A DNA stretch of 64,000 nucleotides, taken from assembly GCA_014650475.1 (NCBI GenBank), contig BMVA01000028.1, positions 1 to 64,000 of the forward strand. Direction: 5' to 3'. The position numbers were made by a program, and so were the translations under genes. The notes beneath the pieces are model-generated. The model was not told where the DNA came from and searched no databases. It saw nothing but the letters and a program-made list of their open reading frames with translations. Positions within the stretch are counted from its first letter, which is position 1. Each line of letters opens with the position of its first letter. This DNA is from Streptomyces albogriseolus. GTDB taxonomy: Bacteria; Actinomycetota; Actinomycetes; Streptomycetales; Streptomycetaceae. Below are positions 34,917 to 43,164 of this stretch, piece after piece.

Positions 34917-36085
34917 TGGCCCCCACCAAGGTTCTCACCGGTGCCCGGGTGGTCCTGCCCACCGGGACCGTGGACGGCGGAAGCGTGACCGTCGAGGGCA
35001 CGCGCATCGCGTCCACGGCCCCCGGCGCGTCCCCGTCCCCTGTGGAGGGCGCGGCCCAGACGGTCGACCTGCGCGGCCACTGGCTGGTCCCCGGCTTCGT
35101 CGACATCCACAACCACGGCGGCGGCGGGGTGTCCTTCGCCGGCGGCACCGCCGAGGACGTCCTTCAGGGCGTCCACACCCATCTGCGCCACGGCACCACC
35201 ACCGTGGTGGCCTCCGCCGTCACCGGCGACCTGGACTTCCTCGCCCGGCACGCGGGGATGCTGGCGGAGCTGGCCCAGCAGGGCGACATCGCCGGCATCC
35301 ACTTCGAGGGGCCGTTCATCTCCCCGTGCCGCAAGGGCGCGCACGACGAGAGCCTGCTGCGCGACCCCGACCCGGCGGAGGTCCGCAAGCTGATCGACGC
35401 GGCCCACGGCCACGCCCGGATGATGACGCTGGCCACCGAACTCCCCGGCGGCCTGGACTCCGTACGGCTGCTCGTCGAGCACGGCGTGATCGCCGCCGTC
35501 GGCCACACGGACGCCACCTACGAGCAGACGGTGGCCGCCGTCGACGCGGGCGCGACCGTCGCCACCCACCTGTTCAACGCGATGCCGCCGCTCGGCCACC
35601 GCGCCCCCGGCCCGATCGCCGCGCTGCTGGAGGACGAGCGGGTCACCGTCGAGCTGATCAACGACGGCACGCATCTGCATCCGGCGGCGCTGCAGCTCGC
35701 GTTCCACCACGCGGGCCGTGACCGGGTCGCCTTCATCACCGACGCGATGGACGCGGCCGGCTTCGGCGACGGCCGCTACATGCTCGGCCCGATGGAGGTC
35801 GAGGTCGCGGACGGCGTGGCCCGGCTGGTGGAGGGCGGCTCGATCGCCGGCTCCACGCTCACCCTGGACCGCGCCTTCAAGCGGGCGGCGACGGTGGACG
35901 GGCTGCCCGTCGAGGACGTCGTCGCGGCGGTCTCCGCCAACCCGGCGCGGCTGCTCGGCCTGGACGACCGCGTCGGCTCGCTGGAGCCCGGCAAGGACGC
36001 CGACCTGGTCGTCCTGGACGACGCCTTCGAGCTGGTGGGCGTGATGCGCAAGGGGGAATGGGCGGTCGCTCCCCAACTGGCCTGA
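34916..36085 (+). CDS. nagA: N-acetylglucosamine-6-phosphate deacetylase
   Basis: 389 residues, amidohydrolase fold. GlcNAc-6-P to glucosamine-6-P and acetate. Metal and substrate motifs: FVDIHNHGGGG, IHFEGPFISPCRKGAH (the EGPF glutamate), VGHTDATYEQ, ATHLFNAMPPLGHR, and the catalytic Asp in FITDAMDAAG; the C-terminal GSLEPGKDADLVVLD closes the beta-sandwich. It overlaps nagK by 1 bp, so the two are translationally coupled. It takes GlcNAc-6-P from both NagK and MurQ. Confidence 0.97.
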   Translation: MAPTKVLTGARVVLPTGTVDGGSVTVEGTRIASTAPGASPSPVEGAAQTVDLRGHWLVPGFVDIHNHGGGGVSFAGGTAEDVLQGVHTHLRHGTTTVVASAVTGDLDFLARHAGMLAELAQQGDIAGIHFEGPFISPCRKGAHDESLLRDPDPAEVRKLIDAAHGHARMMTLATELPGGLDSVRLLVEHGVIAAVGHTDATYEQTVAAVDAGATVATHLFNAMPPLGHRAPGPIAALLEDERVTVELINDGTHLHPAALQLAFHHAGRDRVAFITDAMDAAGFGDGRYMLGPMEVEVADGVARLVEGGSIAGSTLTLDRAFKRAATVDGLPVEDVVAAVSANPARLLGLDDRVGSLEPGKDADLVVLDDAFELVGVMRKGEWAVAPQLA

Positions 36086-36090
36086 TCCGT

Positions 36091-36124
36091 CCCCGGGACC
36101 GGTTCACGGTGACCGGTCCCGGGG
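36091..36124. terminator. nagKA terminator
   Basis: Perfect 13-bp stem CCCCGGGACCGGT / ACCGGTCCCGGGG (36091-36103, 36112-36124) with an 8-nt loop, starting 6 bp after the nagA stop. It separates nagKA from the downstream kinase gene. Confidence 0.85.
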
Positions 36125-36202
36125 GTGGGCCGACCGCCTTCCTTTTGGCATGATCGTGACCCCGGGGCCACGGAAGGCAGGCAAGAGGGGGAGGTCGGCC
36201 CG

Positions 36203-37132
36203 GTGATTCTCACGGTCACGCTGAACACCGCTCTCGACATCACCTATCGCGTCCCGTCCCTGCGGGCGGGAGCCTCCCACCGGGTCTCCGAGGTGCTGGA
36301 GCGCCCCGGCGGCAAGGGCGTCAACGTGGCCCGCGTGCTGGCCGCGCTCGGCCACGAGGTGACCGTCACGGGCTTCTCGGGCGGTCCCACGGGACGCGTC
36401 CTGCGCGACCGCCTCACCGAAGTGCCGCGCCTCACCGACGCCTTGGTCCCGGTCTCCGGCGCCACCCGCCGCACGGTGACCCTCGTCGACGGCCGCACCG
36501 GCGCCACGACCCATCTGGGCGAGCCCGGCCCGGACATCACCCACGCCGAGTGGTCCGCCTTCCAGGAGGTCTACGAGGACCTGCTGGCGTCCGCCTCCGC
36601 GGTGGCCCTGTGCGGCAGCCTGCCCCCGGGCGTCCCGGTCGGCGCGTACGCGCATCTCGTCCGCACGGCGCGCGCGGCACAGGTCCCGGTGCTGCTCGAC
36701 ACGAGCGGGGCGGCGCTGCGCCGCGGTGTGGCGGGCCGGCCCGACTTCCTCAAGCCCAACGCCGAGGAGCTGGCCGAACTCACCGGCTCCCACGAGCCGT
36801 TGCGCGCCACCCAGGACGCCCGCCGCCGGGGCGCCGGCACGGTGATCGCGTCCCTCGGCGCGGACGGCCTGCTCGCCGTGACCCCGGAGGGCCGCTGGCG
36901 CGCCACCCCTCCGGCCGCTCTGGCCGGCAACCCCACGGGCGCGGGCGACGCGGCCGTCGCGGGCCTGCTGTCCGCCCTGGTGGAACACCGCCCCTGGCCG
37001 GAACGCCTGATCCGCGCCACGGCCCTCTCCGCGGCCACGGTCCTCTCCCCCACGGCCGGCGACTTCGACCGCGCGGCCTACGACCGCTTCCTGACGACGG
37101 TCACGGTCACGGGCGTGGCCACGGCGGCCTGA
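36203..37132 (+). CDS. PfkB-family hexose kinase (1-phosphofructokinase-like)
   Basis: 309 residues. Opens MILTVTLNTALDITYRV, a 1-phosphofructokinase-type N-terminus, with RPGGKGVNVARVLAALG for the sugar, and ends with the PfkB signature AGNPTGAGDAAVAGLL, whose GAGD supplies the catalytic Asp. FruK/LacC/AgaZ-like sugar-phosphate kinases share these, so fructose-1-P, tagatose-6-P or an amino-sugar phosphate are candidates. GTG at 36203 with GGGGGAGG upstream. It lies 117 bp behind the nagKA terminator. Confidence 0.9.
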   Translation: MILTVTLNTALDITYRVPSLRAGASHRVSEVLERPGGKGVNVARVLAALGHEVTVTGFSGGPTGRVLRDRLTEVPRLTDALVPVSGATRRTVTLVDGRTGATTHLGEPGPDITHAEWSAFQEVYEDLLASASAVALCGSLPPGVPVGAYAHLVRTARAAQVPVLLDTSGAALRRGVAGRPDFLKPNAEELAELTGSHEPLRATQDARRRGAGTVIASLGADGLLAVTPEGRWRATPPAALAGNPTGAGDAAVAGLLSALVEHRPWPERLIRATALSAATVLSPTAGDFDRAAYDRFLTTVTVTGVATAA

Positions 37133-37144
37133 GGGACCCCTCGG

Positions 37145-38065
37145 CTACTCCGGGTTGGCGAGCCAGAACTGGTCGAGGACGGCGTTGCACTTGTTGCCCT
37201 CGGCGCAGACCAGCTCGATGGTGTTGGTGCCGTCGTTGAGGTTCACGTTGGCCCAGGTCTCCTTCCAGCCCTTCTCCCAGTCGCCCTTGGGAGTGTTGCC
37301 GAAGTTCTGCATGTTCAGCGGACGGCTCTCGGGCTTGCCGTTGACCACGATGGTCGCGTCGGCGTCCTCTCCGGGGATGCCGTACTGCACGTAGAAGCGG
37401 TAGCTGCCGGCCTTGACCCCGTTGACGGTCCAGGTGACCTTCGAGCCGACCTGGTTGAAGCCGGTGACGTAGACGCCGCCGTCGGCCTTCGCGCCCTTGA
37501 ACTCCGACGCGAGGGTCGCGCCGCCGTCGAGGCGGAGCGCCTTCGCGTCCACGGTCGGCAGCTTCACCTCGTCCTTGTCCTTGTCCTCCTCCGAGGAGGA
37601 GGGGCTCGGCTCGCCGGTCTCCTGGGTGGCCGTCGGGGACGGACCCGCCTCGTTGCCGCCCTTGTCGTCGTCGTCACCGCTGATCATGGCGATGCCGATG
37701 CCGATCACGACCGCCGCGACCACGGCGATCGCGCCGATGAGCAGCCCCTTGGTGTTCGGGCCGCCGCCGCGGCCGCCGCGGGAGGGCTGGGGGGTGCGCG
37801 CGGTGGGCGCGCCGCCGGGCAGCGTCTCGGGGGCGGCGTAGTGCGCGCTGGGCTGGCCGAAGGCGCCCTGCTGGGGCGGCGCCTGGGGGGCGGGCCCCTG
37901 CTGGCCGTACTGGCGGGAACCGACCGGCCGCACCCGGTTCACCGAGTTCGGGTAGCCGTAACCCCCGGACGGCGGCTGGGCTCCGTTGGCCTGCCCGTCG
38001 GCGTACAGATAACCGAACGGGTCGTCGTCCTCGGGCGTGCTCGCGCCGTTGTTGCCGGGCGTCAT
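37145..38065 (-). CDS. membrane-anchored carbohydrate-binding (CBM35-like) protein
   Basis: 306 residues: a Pro/Gly/Gln-rich cytoplasmic part (1-106), one membrane helix (107-129), an acidic Ser/Thr-rich linker (130-165) and an extracytoplasmic beta-sandwich (~170-306; GVYVTGFNQVGSKVTWTV, YRFYVQYGIPGEDADATIVV, NTIELVC-EGNKC) like CBM6/35 modules. A disulfide may join the two C-terminal Cys. It is probably a cell-wall polysaccharide-binding protein. ATG at 38065 with AGGAG 9 nt upstream. It is convergent with the PfkB gene. Confidence 0.85.
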   Translation of the reverse strand: MTPGNNGASTPEDDDPFGYLYADGQANGAQPPSGGYGYPNSVNRVRPVGSRQYGQQGPAPQAPPQQGAFGQPSAHYAAPETLPGGAPTARTPQPSRGGRGGGPNTKGLLIGAIAVVAAVVIGIGIAMISGDDDDKGGNEAGPSPTATQETGEPSPSSSEEDKDKDEVKLPTVDAKALRLDGGATLASEFKGAKADGGVYVTGFNQVGSKVTWTVNGVKAGSYRFYVQYGIPGEDADATIVVNGKPESRPLNMQNFGNTPKGDWEKGWKETWANVNLNDGTNTIELVCAEGNKCNAVLDQFWLANPE

Positions 38066-38179
38066 CCCCTGTGCTCCTAGCTGCGGATCGGGTGCGTGCG
38101 TATGCGGAGAAGCCGAGCCTACCCGGTTCCTCTGACCCGAAAGGGTGACCTGGACCGCATCAACGCGCCGACCTGCGGA

Positions 38180-39868
38180 TCATCCTGCACGCCTGTGCTG
38201 TTTGGGACGAGATCGTTTCTCGACGTACATCCGCTCGTCAGCTGACTTCAGCACTTCGTCGGCCGTCATGCCGCAGTGGGCCCATCCGATGCCGAAGCTG
38301 GCGCCGACCCGCACGGCCCGCCCTTCGGCCCGGATGGGCTGGATGATCTCGTTGCGCAGCCGTACGGCGAGGTCCTGCGCGTCGGCCCGGCCGAGCCCGT
38401 CGGCGAGGATGACGAATTCGTCACCCCCGAGCCGGGCCACGGTGTCACCGTCCCGTACGCCGTTGCTGAGCCGCCGGGCGACCTCGATGAGGACCGCGTC
38501 GCCCGCGTTGTGCCCGAACCGGTCGTTGATCGACTTGAAACCGTCGAGGTCGCAGAAGAGCACCGCGAGCCCCTTGGTGCCGTCGTCGGCGCCCGCGGCG
38601 GGCGCGACGGTGTGCACATGGTGGTCGTAGCCGTCGTACGTGTCGCTGCCGGGCGGGAAGTCGAAGTCGTGGCCGCGGTCGAAGACGGGCGGGCCGAAGG
38701 CGGCGTCGTGGGAGTCGAAGGACTCGTAGGGCTCCATGGGGTCCACAGCCGTCGGCAGGGCGCTCTGCGGCTGCTGGCTGCACAGCCGGGCGGACAGCCG
38801 GGAGCGCAGCTCGGCGGAGTTCGGCAGGCCGGTGAGCGAGTCGTGGGAGGCGCGGTGGGCGAGCTGGAGCTCGCGGCGCTTGCGCTCCTCGATGTCCTCG
38901 ACGTGGGTGAGCAGGAAACGCGGCCCGTCGGCTGCGTCGGCGACCACCGAGTTGCGCAGGGAGACCCACACATAGGTGCCGTCGCGGCGGCACAGCCGCA
39001 GCTCCGCCCGGCCGCCCTCGGCGGAGGTGCGCAGCAGGGTGCCTATGTCCTCGGGGTGGACCAGGTCGGAGAAGGAGTAGCGGCGCATCGCGGAGGCGGG
39101 CCGGCCGAGCAGCCGGCACAGGGCGTCGTTGGTGCGCAGGATCCGGCCGTGCTGCTCGCCGCCCATCTCGGCGATGGCCATGCCGGAGGGGGCGTACTCG
39201 AAGGCCTGCCGGAAGCTCTCCTCGCTGGCCCGCAGGGCCTGCTGCTCGCGCTCCAGGCGGACGAGGGCGCGCTGCATGTTGGAGCGCAGCCGGGCGTTGC
39301 TGATCGCGATGGCGGCCTGGAAGGCGTACATCTGGAGGGCCTCGCGGCCCCAGGCGCCGGGCCGGCGGCCGTTGCGCGGGCGGTCGACGGAGAGCACGCC
39401 GACCAGTTCGCCGGAGGTGCCGCCGCCCTGCGGTCCGGGCGCGTACATGGGGGCGAAGAGCCGGTCGGAGGGGTGCCACTCGTCTTCGAAGCGGGGAGCG
39501 GGCCCGTCGGTGTACCACTGCGGGACGTCGTCGTCGTCGAGGACCCAGCCCTCGGTGTGCGGTATGAACACCAGGTCGCCCCAGCGCTCGCCCATGGCGA
39601 GCCGGCGGTCCCAGGACTCGCGGGAGCCGACCCGGCCGGTGATGAGGGCCTCCGCCGCCGCGTTCCCGGACAGGGCGGCGACCACGAGATCACCGTCGGG
39701 GCGTACGAGATTGACGCAGGCCAGCTCGTACCCGAGGGCGCCCACGACGCCGTCGGCGACCGTCTGCAACGTGTCCGCCAGACTGCGCGCCGTGTTCATG
39801 TCGGCCATGGCGCGGTGGAGTTGTCGCAGCGATGCCAGACGGACGTAGGGTTCCGACTCGGTCTCCAT
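38180..39868 (-). CDS. cdgB: diguanylate cyclase CdgB (GAF-PAS-GGDEF)
   Basis: 562 residues. N-terminal GAF (~35-200), PAS/PAC (~225-345, ending HVEDIEERKRRE) and a GGDEF domain with an intact GGDEF motif (481-485) and the c-di-GMP inhibitory RxxD site (RDGD, 472-475). The GGDEF domain carries a long Ser/Asp-rich insertion after GLPNSAELRSRL. CdgB makes c-di-GMP, the BldD co-repressor that controls sporulation timing. ATG at 39868 with GGGGGGAGGG upstream; an in-frame ATG further up (39910) is possible. Confidence 0.93.
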   Translation of the reverse strand: METESEPYVRLASLRQLHRAMADMNTARSLADTLQTVADGVVGALGYELACVNLVRPDGDLVVAALSGNAAAEALITGRVGSRESWDRRLAMGERWGDLVFIPHTEGWVLDDDDVPQWYTDGPAPRFEDEWHPSDRLFAPMYAPGPQGGGTSGELVGVLSVDRPRNGRRPGAWGREALQMYAFQAAIAISNARLRSNMQRALVRLEREQQALRASEESFRQAFEYAPSGMAIAEMGGEQHGRILRTNDALCRLLGRPASAMRRYSFSDLVHPEDIGTLLRTSAEGGRAELRLCRRDGTYVWVSLRNSVVADAADGPRFLLTHVEDIEERKRRELQLAHRASHDSLTGLPNSAELRSRLSARLCSQQPQSALPTAVDPMEPYESFDSHDAAFGPPVFDRGHDFDFPPGSDTYDGYDHHVHTVAPAAGADDGTKGLAVLFCDLDGFKSINDRFGHNAGDAVLIEVARRLSNGVRDGDTVARLGGDEFVILADGLGRADAQDLAVRLRNEIIQPIRAEGRAVRVGASFGIGWAHCGMTADEVLKSADERMYVEKRSRPKQHRRAG

Positions 39869-40184
39869 CCTCGCCCTCCCCCCGAGACCTCGCAGCACAT
39901 CAAGGGTCATCATCGGCGTATCGTCGCAGCAGCTTCCCCGCCACTGAATCACAGCGCGCTGCTCACCCGGTACACAGGGTCAACAATTCTTGCCCCTTGT
40001 GACTCAAGTCACAGCTAAACGTGAACAATTGCGTGGTCTGCGCACGGTATCCCGACCCATTTCCGCGACACGGATTGTGTGGCGCTTGTGCGTGAATTGC
40101 GCCCGGATCGGCCGCTGGTCCTAGGTCCCGGTTCGGGCCACGGCCCGATGCGGTGTCCGTGCGGCGGAGATTAGCGTTTCCGCT
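39869..40184. other. cdgB/flavin reductase divergent intergenic region
   Basis: About 315 bp, AT-richer, holding both promoters. The palindrome GTGACTCAAGTCAC (39999-40012; GTGAC-N4-GTCAC) is the clearest dyad and could be a BldD-type site, since cdgB is a known BldD target, but it does not fit the consensus exactly. TAGCGT (40172-40177) is the probable -10 for the flavin reductase gene. Confidence 0.5.
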
Positions 40185-40769
40185 GTGCTGAACACTCCCG
40201 CCGCCCCGGCCCCGATCACCGTTCCGCCCGCCGCCCTGCATGCTGAGGGGGTGAGCAACGACGAGTTCCGTGCCGCCATGTCCCGTCTGGCCGCCGGTGT
40301 GGTCCTGGTGACCGCCGTGGAGCCGCCGCTGGACCCGGACGACCCGGGGGCGCCGGCCGGCGAGGACGTCGGCATGACCGCGACCGCGTTCCTGTCCGTC
40401 TCCCTGGACCCGCCGCTGGTGCTGGTCAGCCTGCGCACCGGCTCCCGCATGGACGAGCTGCTGGAGGAGCAGCCGCTGTGGGCGGTGTCCGTGCTGTCCG
40501 AGAGCCAGCGCACCATCGCGGGCCGCTTCTCGATGAAGGGCCGGCTCAGCGACCGTTTGCTCTTCGCGGACATTGCCCACCGGCGCGGCGAGTACACCGG
40601 GGCCCCTTTGGTCGGCGGCGCGCTGGCGACCCTGGAATGCCGCACCGAACAACGCGTGACGGCCGGCGACCACACCCTGGTGATCGGCCGCGTGATGACG
40701 GCCGCCGTGCCGAGCACGGAAGGCGGCCCGCTCACCTATTTCCGGGGCCGTTACCGCCAGTTGGGCTGA
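40185..40769 (+). CDS. flavin reductase family (FMN-binding) protein
   Basis: 194 residues, split-barrel flavin reductase: FRAAMSRLAAGVVLVTAVE, GMTATAFLSVSLDPPLVLVSL (read in parts), and the C-terminal HTLVIGRVMTAA. Such proteins supply reduced FMN to monooxygenases or bind flavin. GTG at 40185, 7 nt after TAGCGT, is taken as a leaderless start; an internal GTG at 40251 after GAGGGG would remove 22 residues. No monooxygenase partner is adjacent. Confidence 0.9.
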   Translation: MLNTPAAPAPITVPPAALHAEGVSNDEFRAAMSRLAAGVVLVTAVEPPLDPDDPGAPAGEDVGMTATAFLSVSLDPPLVLVSLRTGSRMDELLEEQPLWAVSVLSESQRTIAGRFSMKGRLSDRLLFADIAHRRGEYTGAPLVGGALATLECRTEQRVTAGDHTLVIGRVMTAAVPSTEGGPLTYFRGRYRQLG

Positions 40770-40823
40770 GCACCCCCCGAAATTCCTTTTACCGCACTCG
40801 CATTGCCCGCCTACCCTCCCCGC

Positions 40824-41291
40824 ATGACGACCGCCAGGGCACCGCGCCTCGAAAAGATCACACCGGCGAACCTCGAGGCCGCCCTCGCCCTGCGGGTCCG
40901 GCCGGAACAGGAATACGCCGTCGACCCGGTGGCCCACTCCCTCGCGGAGGCGTACGTCCGCCCCGGCAAGGCGTGGCCCCGCGTGATCGTCGACGACGGC
41001 CGCGTGGTCGGCTTCGTGATGGCGTTCCTGGACATCGACTGGCGCGACGACGGCACCGACGTCCGCTCCGGCCTGTGGCGCCTCAACATCGCGGCGGACG
41101 AACAGGGCAAGGGCTACGGCCGCTTCGCGGTGAACGCGGTGGCGGAGGAACTACGCCGCCGCGGCACGAAGACCCTCCACGTCACCTGGCACCCCGGCGA
41201 GCACGGCCCGGAGGACTTCTACCTCACCCTGGGCTTCGAGAAGACGGACGAGAGGGTCAACGAGGAACACGTAGGAGCCCTGCGTCTGTAA
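40824..41291 (+). CDS. GNAT family N-acetyltransferase
   Basis: 155 residues. Acetyl-CoA binding motif A is NIAADEQGKGYGRFAVNAV and motif B GEHGPEDFYLTLGFEKT. The segment ITPANLEAALALRV is typical of the PaiA/spermidine-acetyltransferase-like branch, but the substrate is unknown. ATG at 40824 lies 6 nt after TACCCT (40812-40817), fitting a leaderless mRNA. Confidence 0.9.
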   Translation: MTTARAPRLEKITPANLEAALALRVRPEQEYAVDPVAHSLAEAYVRPGKAWPRVIVDDGRVVGFVMAFLDIDWRDDGTDVRSGLWRLNIAADEQGKGYGRFAVNAVAEELRRRGTKTLHVTWHPGEHGPEDFYLTLGFEKTDERVNEEHVGALRL

Positions 41292-41292
41292 G

Positions 41293-41340
41293 ACGCCGAA
41301 GGGGCGCGGGGAACTGCGCGAACAACCCCCCACTCACCCG
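41293..41340. repeat. Streptomyces interspersed intergenic repeat
   Basis: GAAGGGGCGCGGGGAACTGC followed by GCGAACAACCCCCCACTC is a phrase I recognise as a very common dispersed repeat near gene ends in Streptomyces. It lies between convergent GNAT and arfB genes and can fold (GGGG/CCCC), so it may help terminate both. Confidence 0.55.
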
Positions 41341-41374
41341 CAGGTGAAGAACAAGGGCGTGACCCACCCCCGTC

Positions 41375-41800
41375 TCACCAGTCCCGCGCGGAGCGCCCCC
41401 GCTTGGTCTCCGACCGCCGCTTCTTCTCCCTGAGCCGCCGCTCGTTGATCCCCCGAGGCACCCGGGTGGGCCGCCGCGGCTTGGGCGGAGGCGCCGTGGC
41501 CTCCGCGAGCACCGCCGCCAGCCGCACCGCCGCCGCCTCCCGGTTGCGCCACTGCGACCGGTGCTCGGACGCCCGCACCGTGATCACCCCGTCGGTCAGC
41601 CGCCCCGCGAGCCGCTCCAGCGCCCGCCTCTTCCACACCTCGGGCAGCGCCTCGGTCCTGGCGAGGTCGAACCGCAGCTCGACCTGGGTGTCGCTGGTGT
41701 TGACGTGCTGCCCGCCCGGCCCGGACGACCGCGAGAAACGCCACAGGAGCTCGGCCTCGGGCAGGGAGACGGAGCCGCGTACGACAAGGGGACCGGACAT
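41375..41800 (-). CDS. arfB: alternative ribosome-rescue factor ArfB (YaeJ/ICT1)
   Basis: 141-residue peptidyl-tRNA hydrolase that frees stalled ribosomes without a codon in the A site. The catalytic GGQ is in [10 protein letters not shown], the mRNA-channel-binding tail is basic ([21 protein letters not shown] read in parts). Length matches the family; it lacks the other release-factor domains. ATG at 41800. It is divergent from terD. Confidence 0.95.
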   Translation of the reverse strand: MSGPLVVRGSVSLPEAELLWRFSRSSGPGGQHVNTSDTQVELRFDLARTEALPEVWKRRALERLAGRLTDGVITVRASEHRSQWRNREAAAVRLAAVLAEATAPPPKPRRPTRVPRGINERRLREKKRRSETKRGRSARDW

Positions 41801-41890
41801 GACATACAGGTTCCCGCGCCCGCACCGGTCACGTCACCCGAATATCCGTACCCGGGTAAAGAAAGTAAAGAGACCCGGAACCTCGCGCAC

Positions 41891-41903
41891 CCCCTCCGGC
41901 GTT
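41891..41903 (-). repeat. second copy of the AACGCCGGAGGGG intergenic repeat core
   Basis: CCCCTCCGGCGTT is the exact reverse complement of the core at 32288-32300. It lies in the divergent arfB-terD gap, close to the terD promoter. Confidence 0.55.
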
Positions 41904-41960
41904 CAAGGTGGTAGCTGTAGCTTCATAGCCGTACGCAAACGAGGGAAGGGACTCCCAACA

Positions 41961-42536
41961 ATGGCTGTAAGCCTGTCCAAGGGTGGCAACGTCTCGCTCA
42001 CCAAGGAGGCTCCGGGCCTGACCGCCGTCACCGTGGGCCTCGGCTGGGACGTCCGCACCACCACGGGAACGGACTTCGACCTCGACGCGTCGGCGATCGC
42101 GGTCAACACGCAGGGCAAGGTCTACTCGGACGCCCACTTCGTGTTCTTCAACAACAAGCAGACCCCGGACAACACCATCGTCCACACCGGTGACAACCGC
42201 ACCGGTGAGGGCGAGGGCGACGACGAGGCGATCAACGTCAACCTGGCGGCCCTCCCGGCCGACATCGACAAGATCGTCTTCCCGGTCTCGATCTACGACG
42301 CCGAGAACCGCAGCCAGAACTTCGGCCAGGTGCGCAACGCGTACATCCGGATCGTCAACCAGGCCGGCGGCGCCGAGATCGCCCGTTACGACCTGTCGGA
42401 GGACGCCGCGACCGAGACCGCGATGGTCTTCGGCGAGCTGTACCGCAACGGCGCGGAGTGGAAGTTCCGCGCGGTCGGCCAGGGCTACGCCTCGGGCCTC
42501 GTGGGCATCGCCCAGGACTTCGGCGTGAACGTCTGA
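41961..42536 (+). CDS. terD: TerD family protein (tellurium resistance / stress)
   Basis: 191 residues. [20 protein letters not shown] is the family start; two calcium-binding loops are visible as [10 protein letters not shown] and [13 protein letters not shown]. TerD proteins act in Ca2+-linked stress, tellurite resistance and, in Streptomyces, development. ATG at 41961 with GAGGGAAGGG upstream. It stands alone without terB or terC nearby and is followed by a strong terminator. Confidence 0.96.
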   Translation: MAVSLSKGGNVSLTKEAPGLTAVTVGLGWDVRTTTGTDFDLDASAIAVNTQGKVYSDAHFVFFNNKQTPDNTIVHTGDNRTGEGEGDDEAINVNLAALPADIDKIVFPVSIYDAENRSQNFGQVRNAYIRIVNQAGGAEIARYDLSEDAATETAMVFGELYRNGAEWKFRAVGQGYASGLVGIAQDFGVNV

Positions 42537-42557
42537 CGGACGCACCGCCACCGGTCC

Positions 42558-42598
42558 GGCGGAGCCCCCGCCCGCGTTCGCCGGGCGGGGGCTCCGCC
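42558..42598. terminator. terD terminator
   Basis: A perfect 17-bp stem GGCGGAGCCCCCGCCCG / CGGGCGGGGGCTCCGCC with a 7-nt loop, 22 bp past the terD stop. Confidence 0.9.
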
Positions 42599-42633
42599 GC
42601 GCCCGGCCGACGGCCGCGCGCTACGTTACCCCC

Positions 42634-43164
42634 GTGTTCCTCGACCCGCTGCGTGTCTCCCCGGACGGCGACCTTCCCGGCCCCGTGCTGACCGAGGTCA
42701 CCGCCCTGTACGCCTCCAACCACGCCTTCCACGCCCTCAGCGGCGACTTCCCGGACCCGTACGACATCCGGCCCGAGCAGGTCGCGGCCGCGCTCGCCCG
42801 GGAACTGTCCGACCCGCACACGGAGGTCCTGCTGGCCCGCGGCGAGGGCCTTCTCGTCGGCATCGCCGTCACGCTCTCCGCGCACCCCGACCCCGCCGAC
42901 CCCGACCCGTGGATCGGCCTGCTGATGGTGGACGCGAGCCTGCACGGCCGGGGTCACGGCCGCCGTCTCGCCGGACTCGTCGAGGACCGCCTGCGCGCCG
43001 CCGGCCACACCGCCGTACGACTCGCCGTGCTGGAGGACAACGCCCAGGGCCTCGCCTTCTGGACCGCCCTCGGCTACACGGAGATCGACCGCCGCCGCGA
43101 CCGTGACCTCGGCCGCCCGTGCCGGGTCCTGCGCAAGTCCCTCACCGGCCCGGCCCCCGCCTAG
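42634..43164 (+). CDS. GNAT family N-acetyltransferase
   Basis: 176 residues with acetyl-CoA motif A (GLLMVDASLHGRGHGRRLAG) and motif B (LAVLEDNAQGLAFWTALGY). The N-terminal half (LTEVTALYASNHAFHALSG) is divergent and I cannot name a substrate. GTG at 42634 lies 6 nt after TACGTT (42622-42627), a leaderless arrangement. Its TAG stop overlaps the convergent peptidase stop (CTAG, 43161-43164). Confidence 0.9.
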   Translation: MFLDPLRVSPDGDLPGPVLTEVTALYASNHAFHALSGDFPDPYDIRPEQVAAALARELSDPHTEVLLARGEGLLVGIAVTLSAHPDPADPDPWIGLLMVDASLHGRGHGRRLAGLVEDRLRAAGHTAVRLAVLEDNAQGLAFWTALGYTEIDRRRDRDLGRPCRVLRKSLTGPAPA

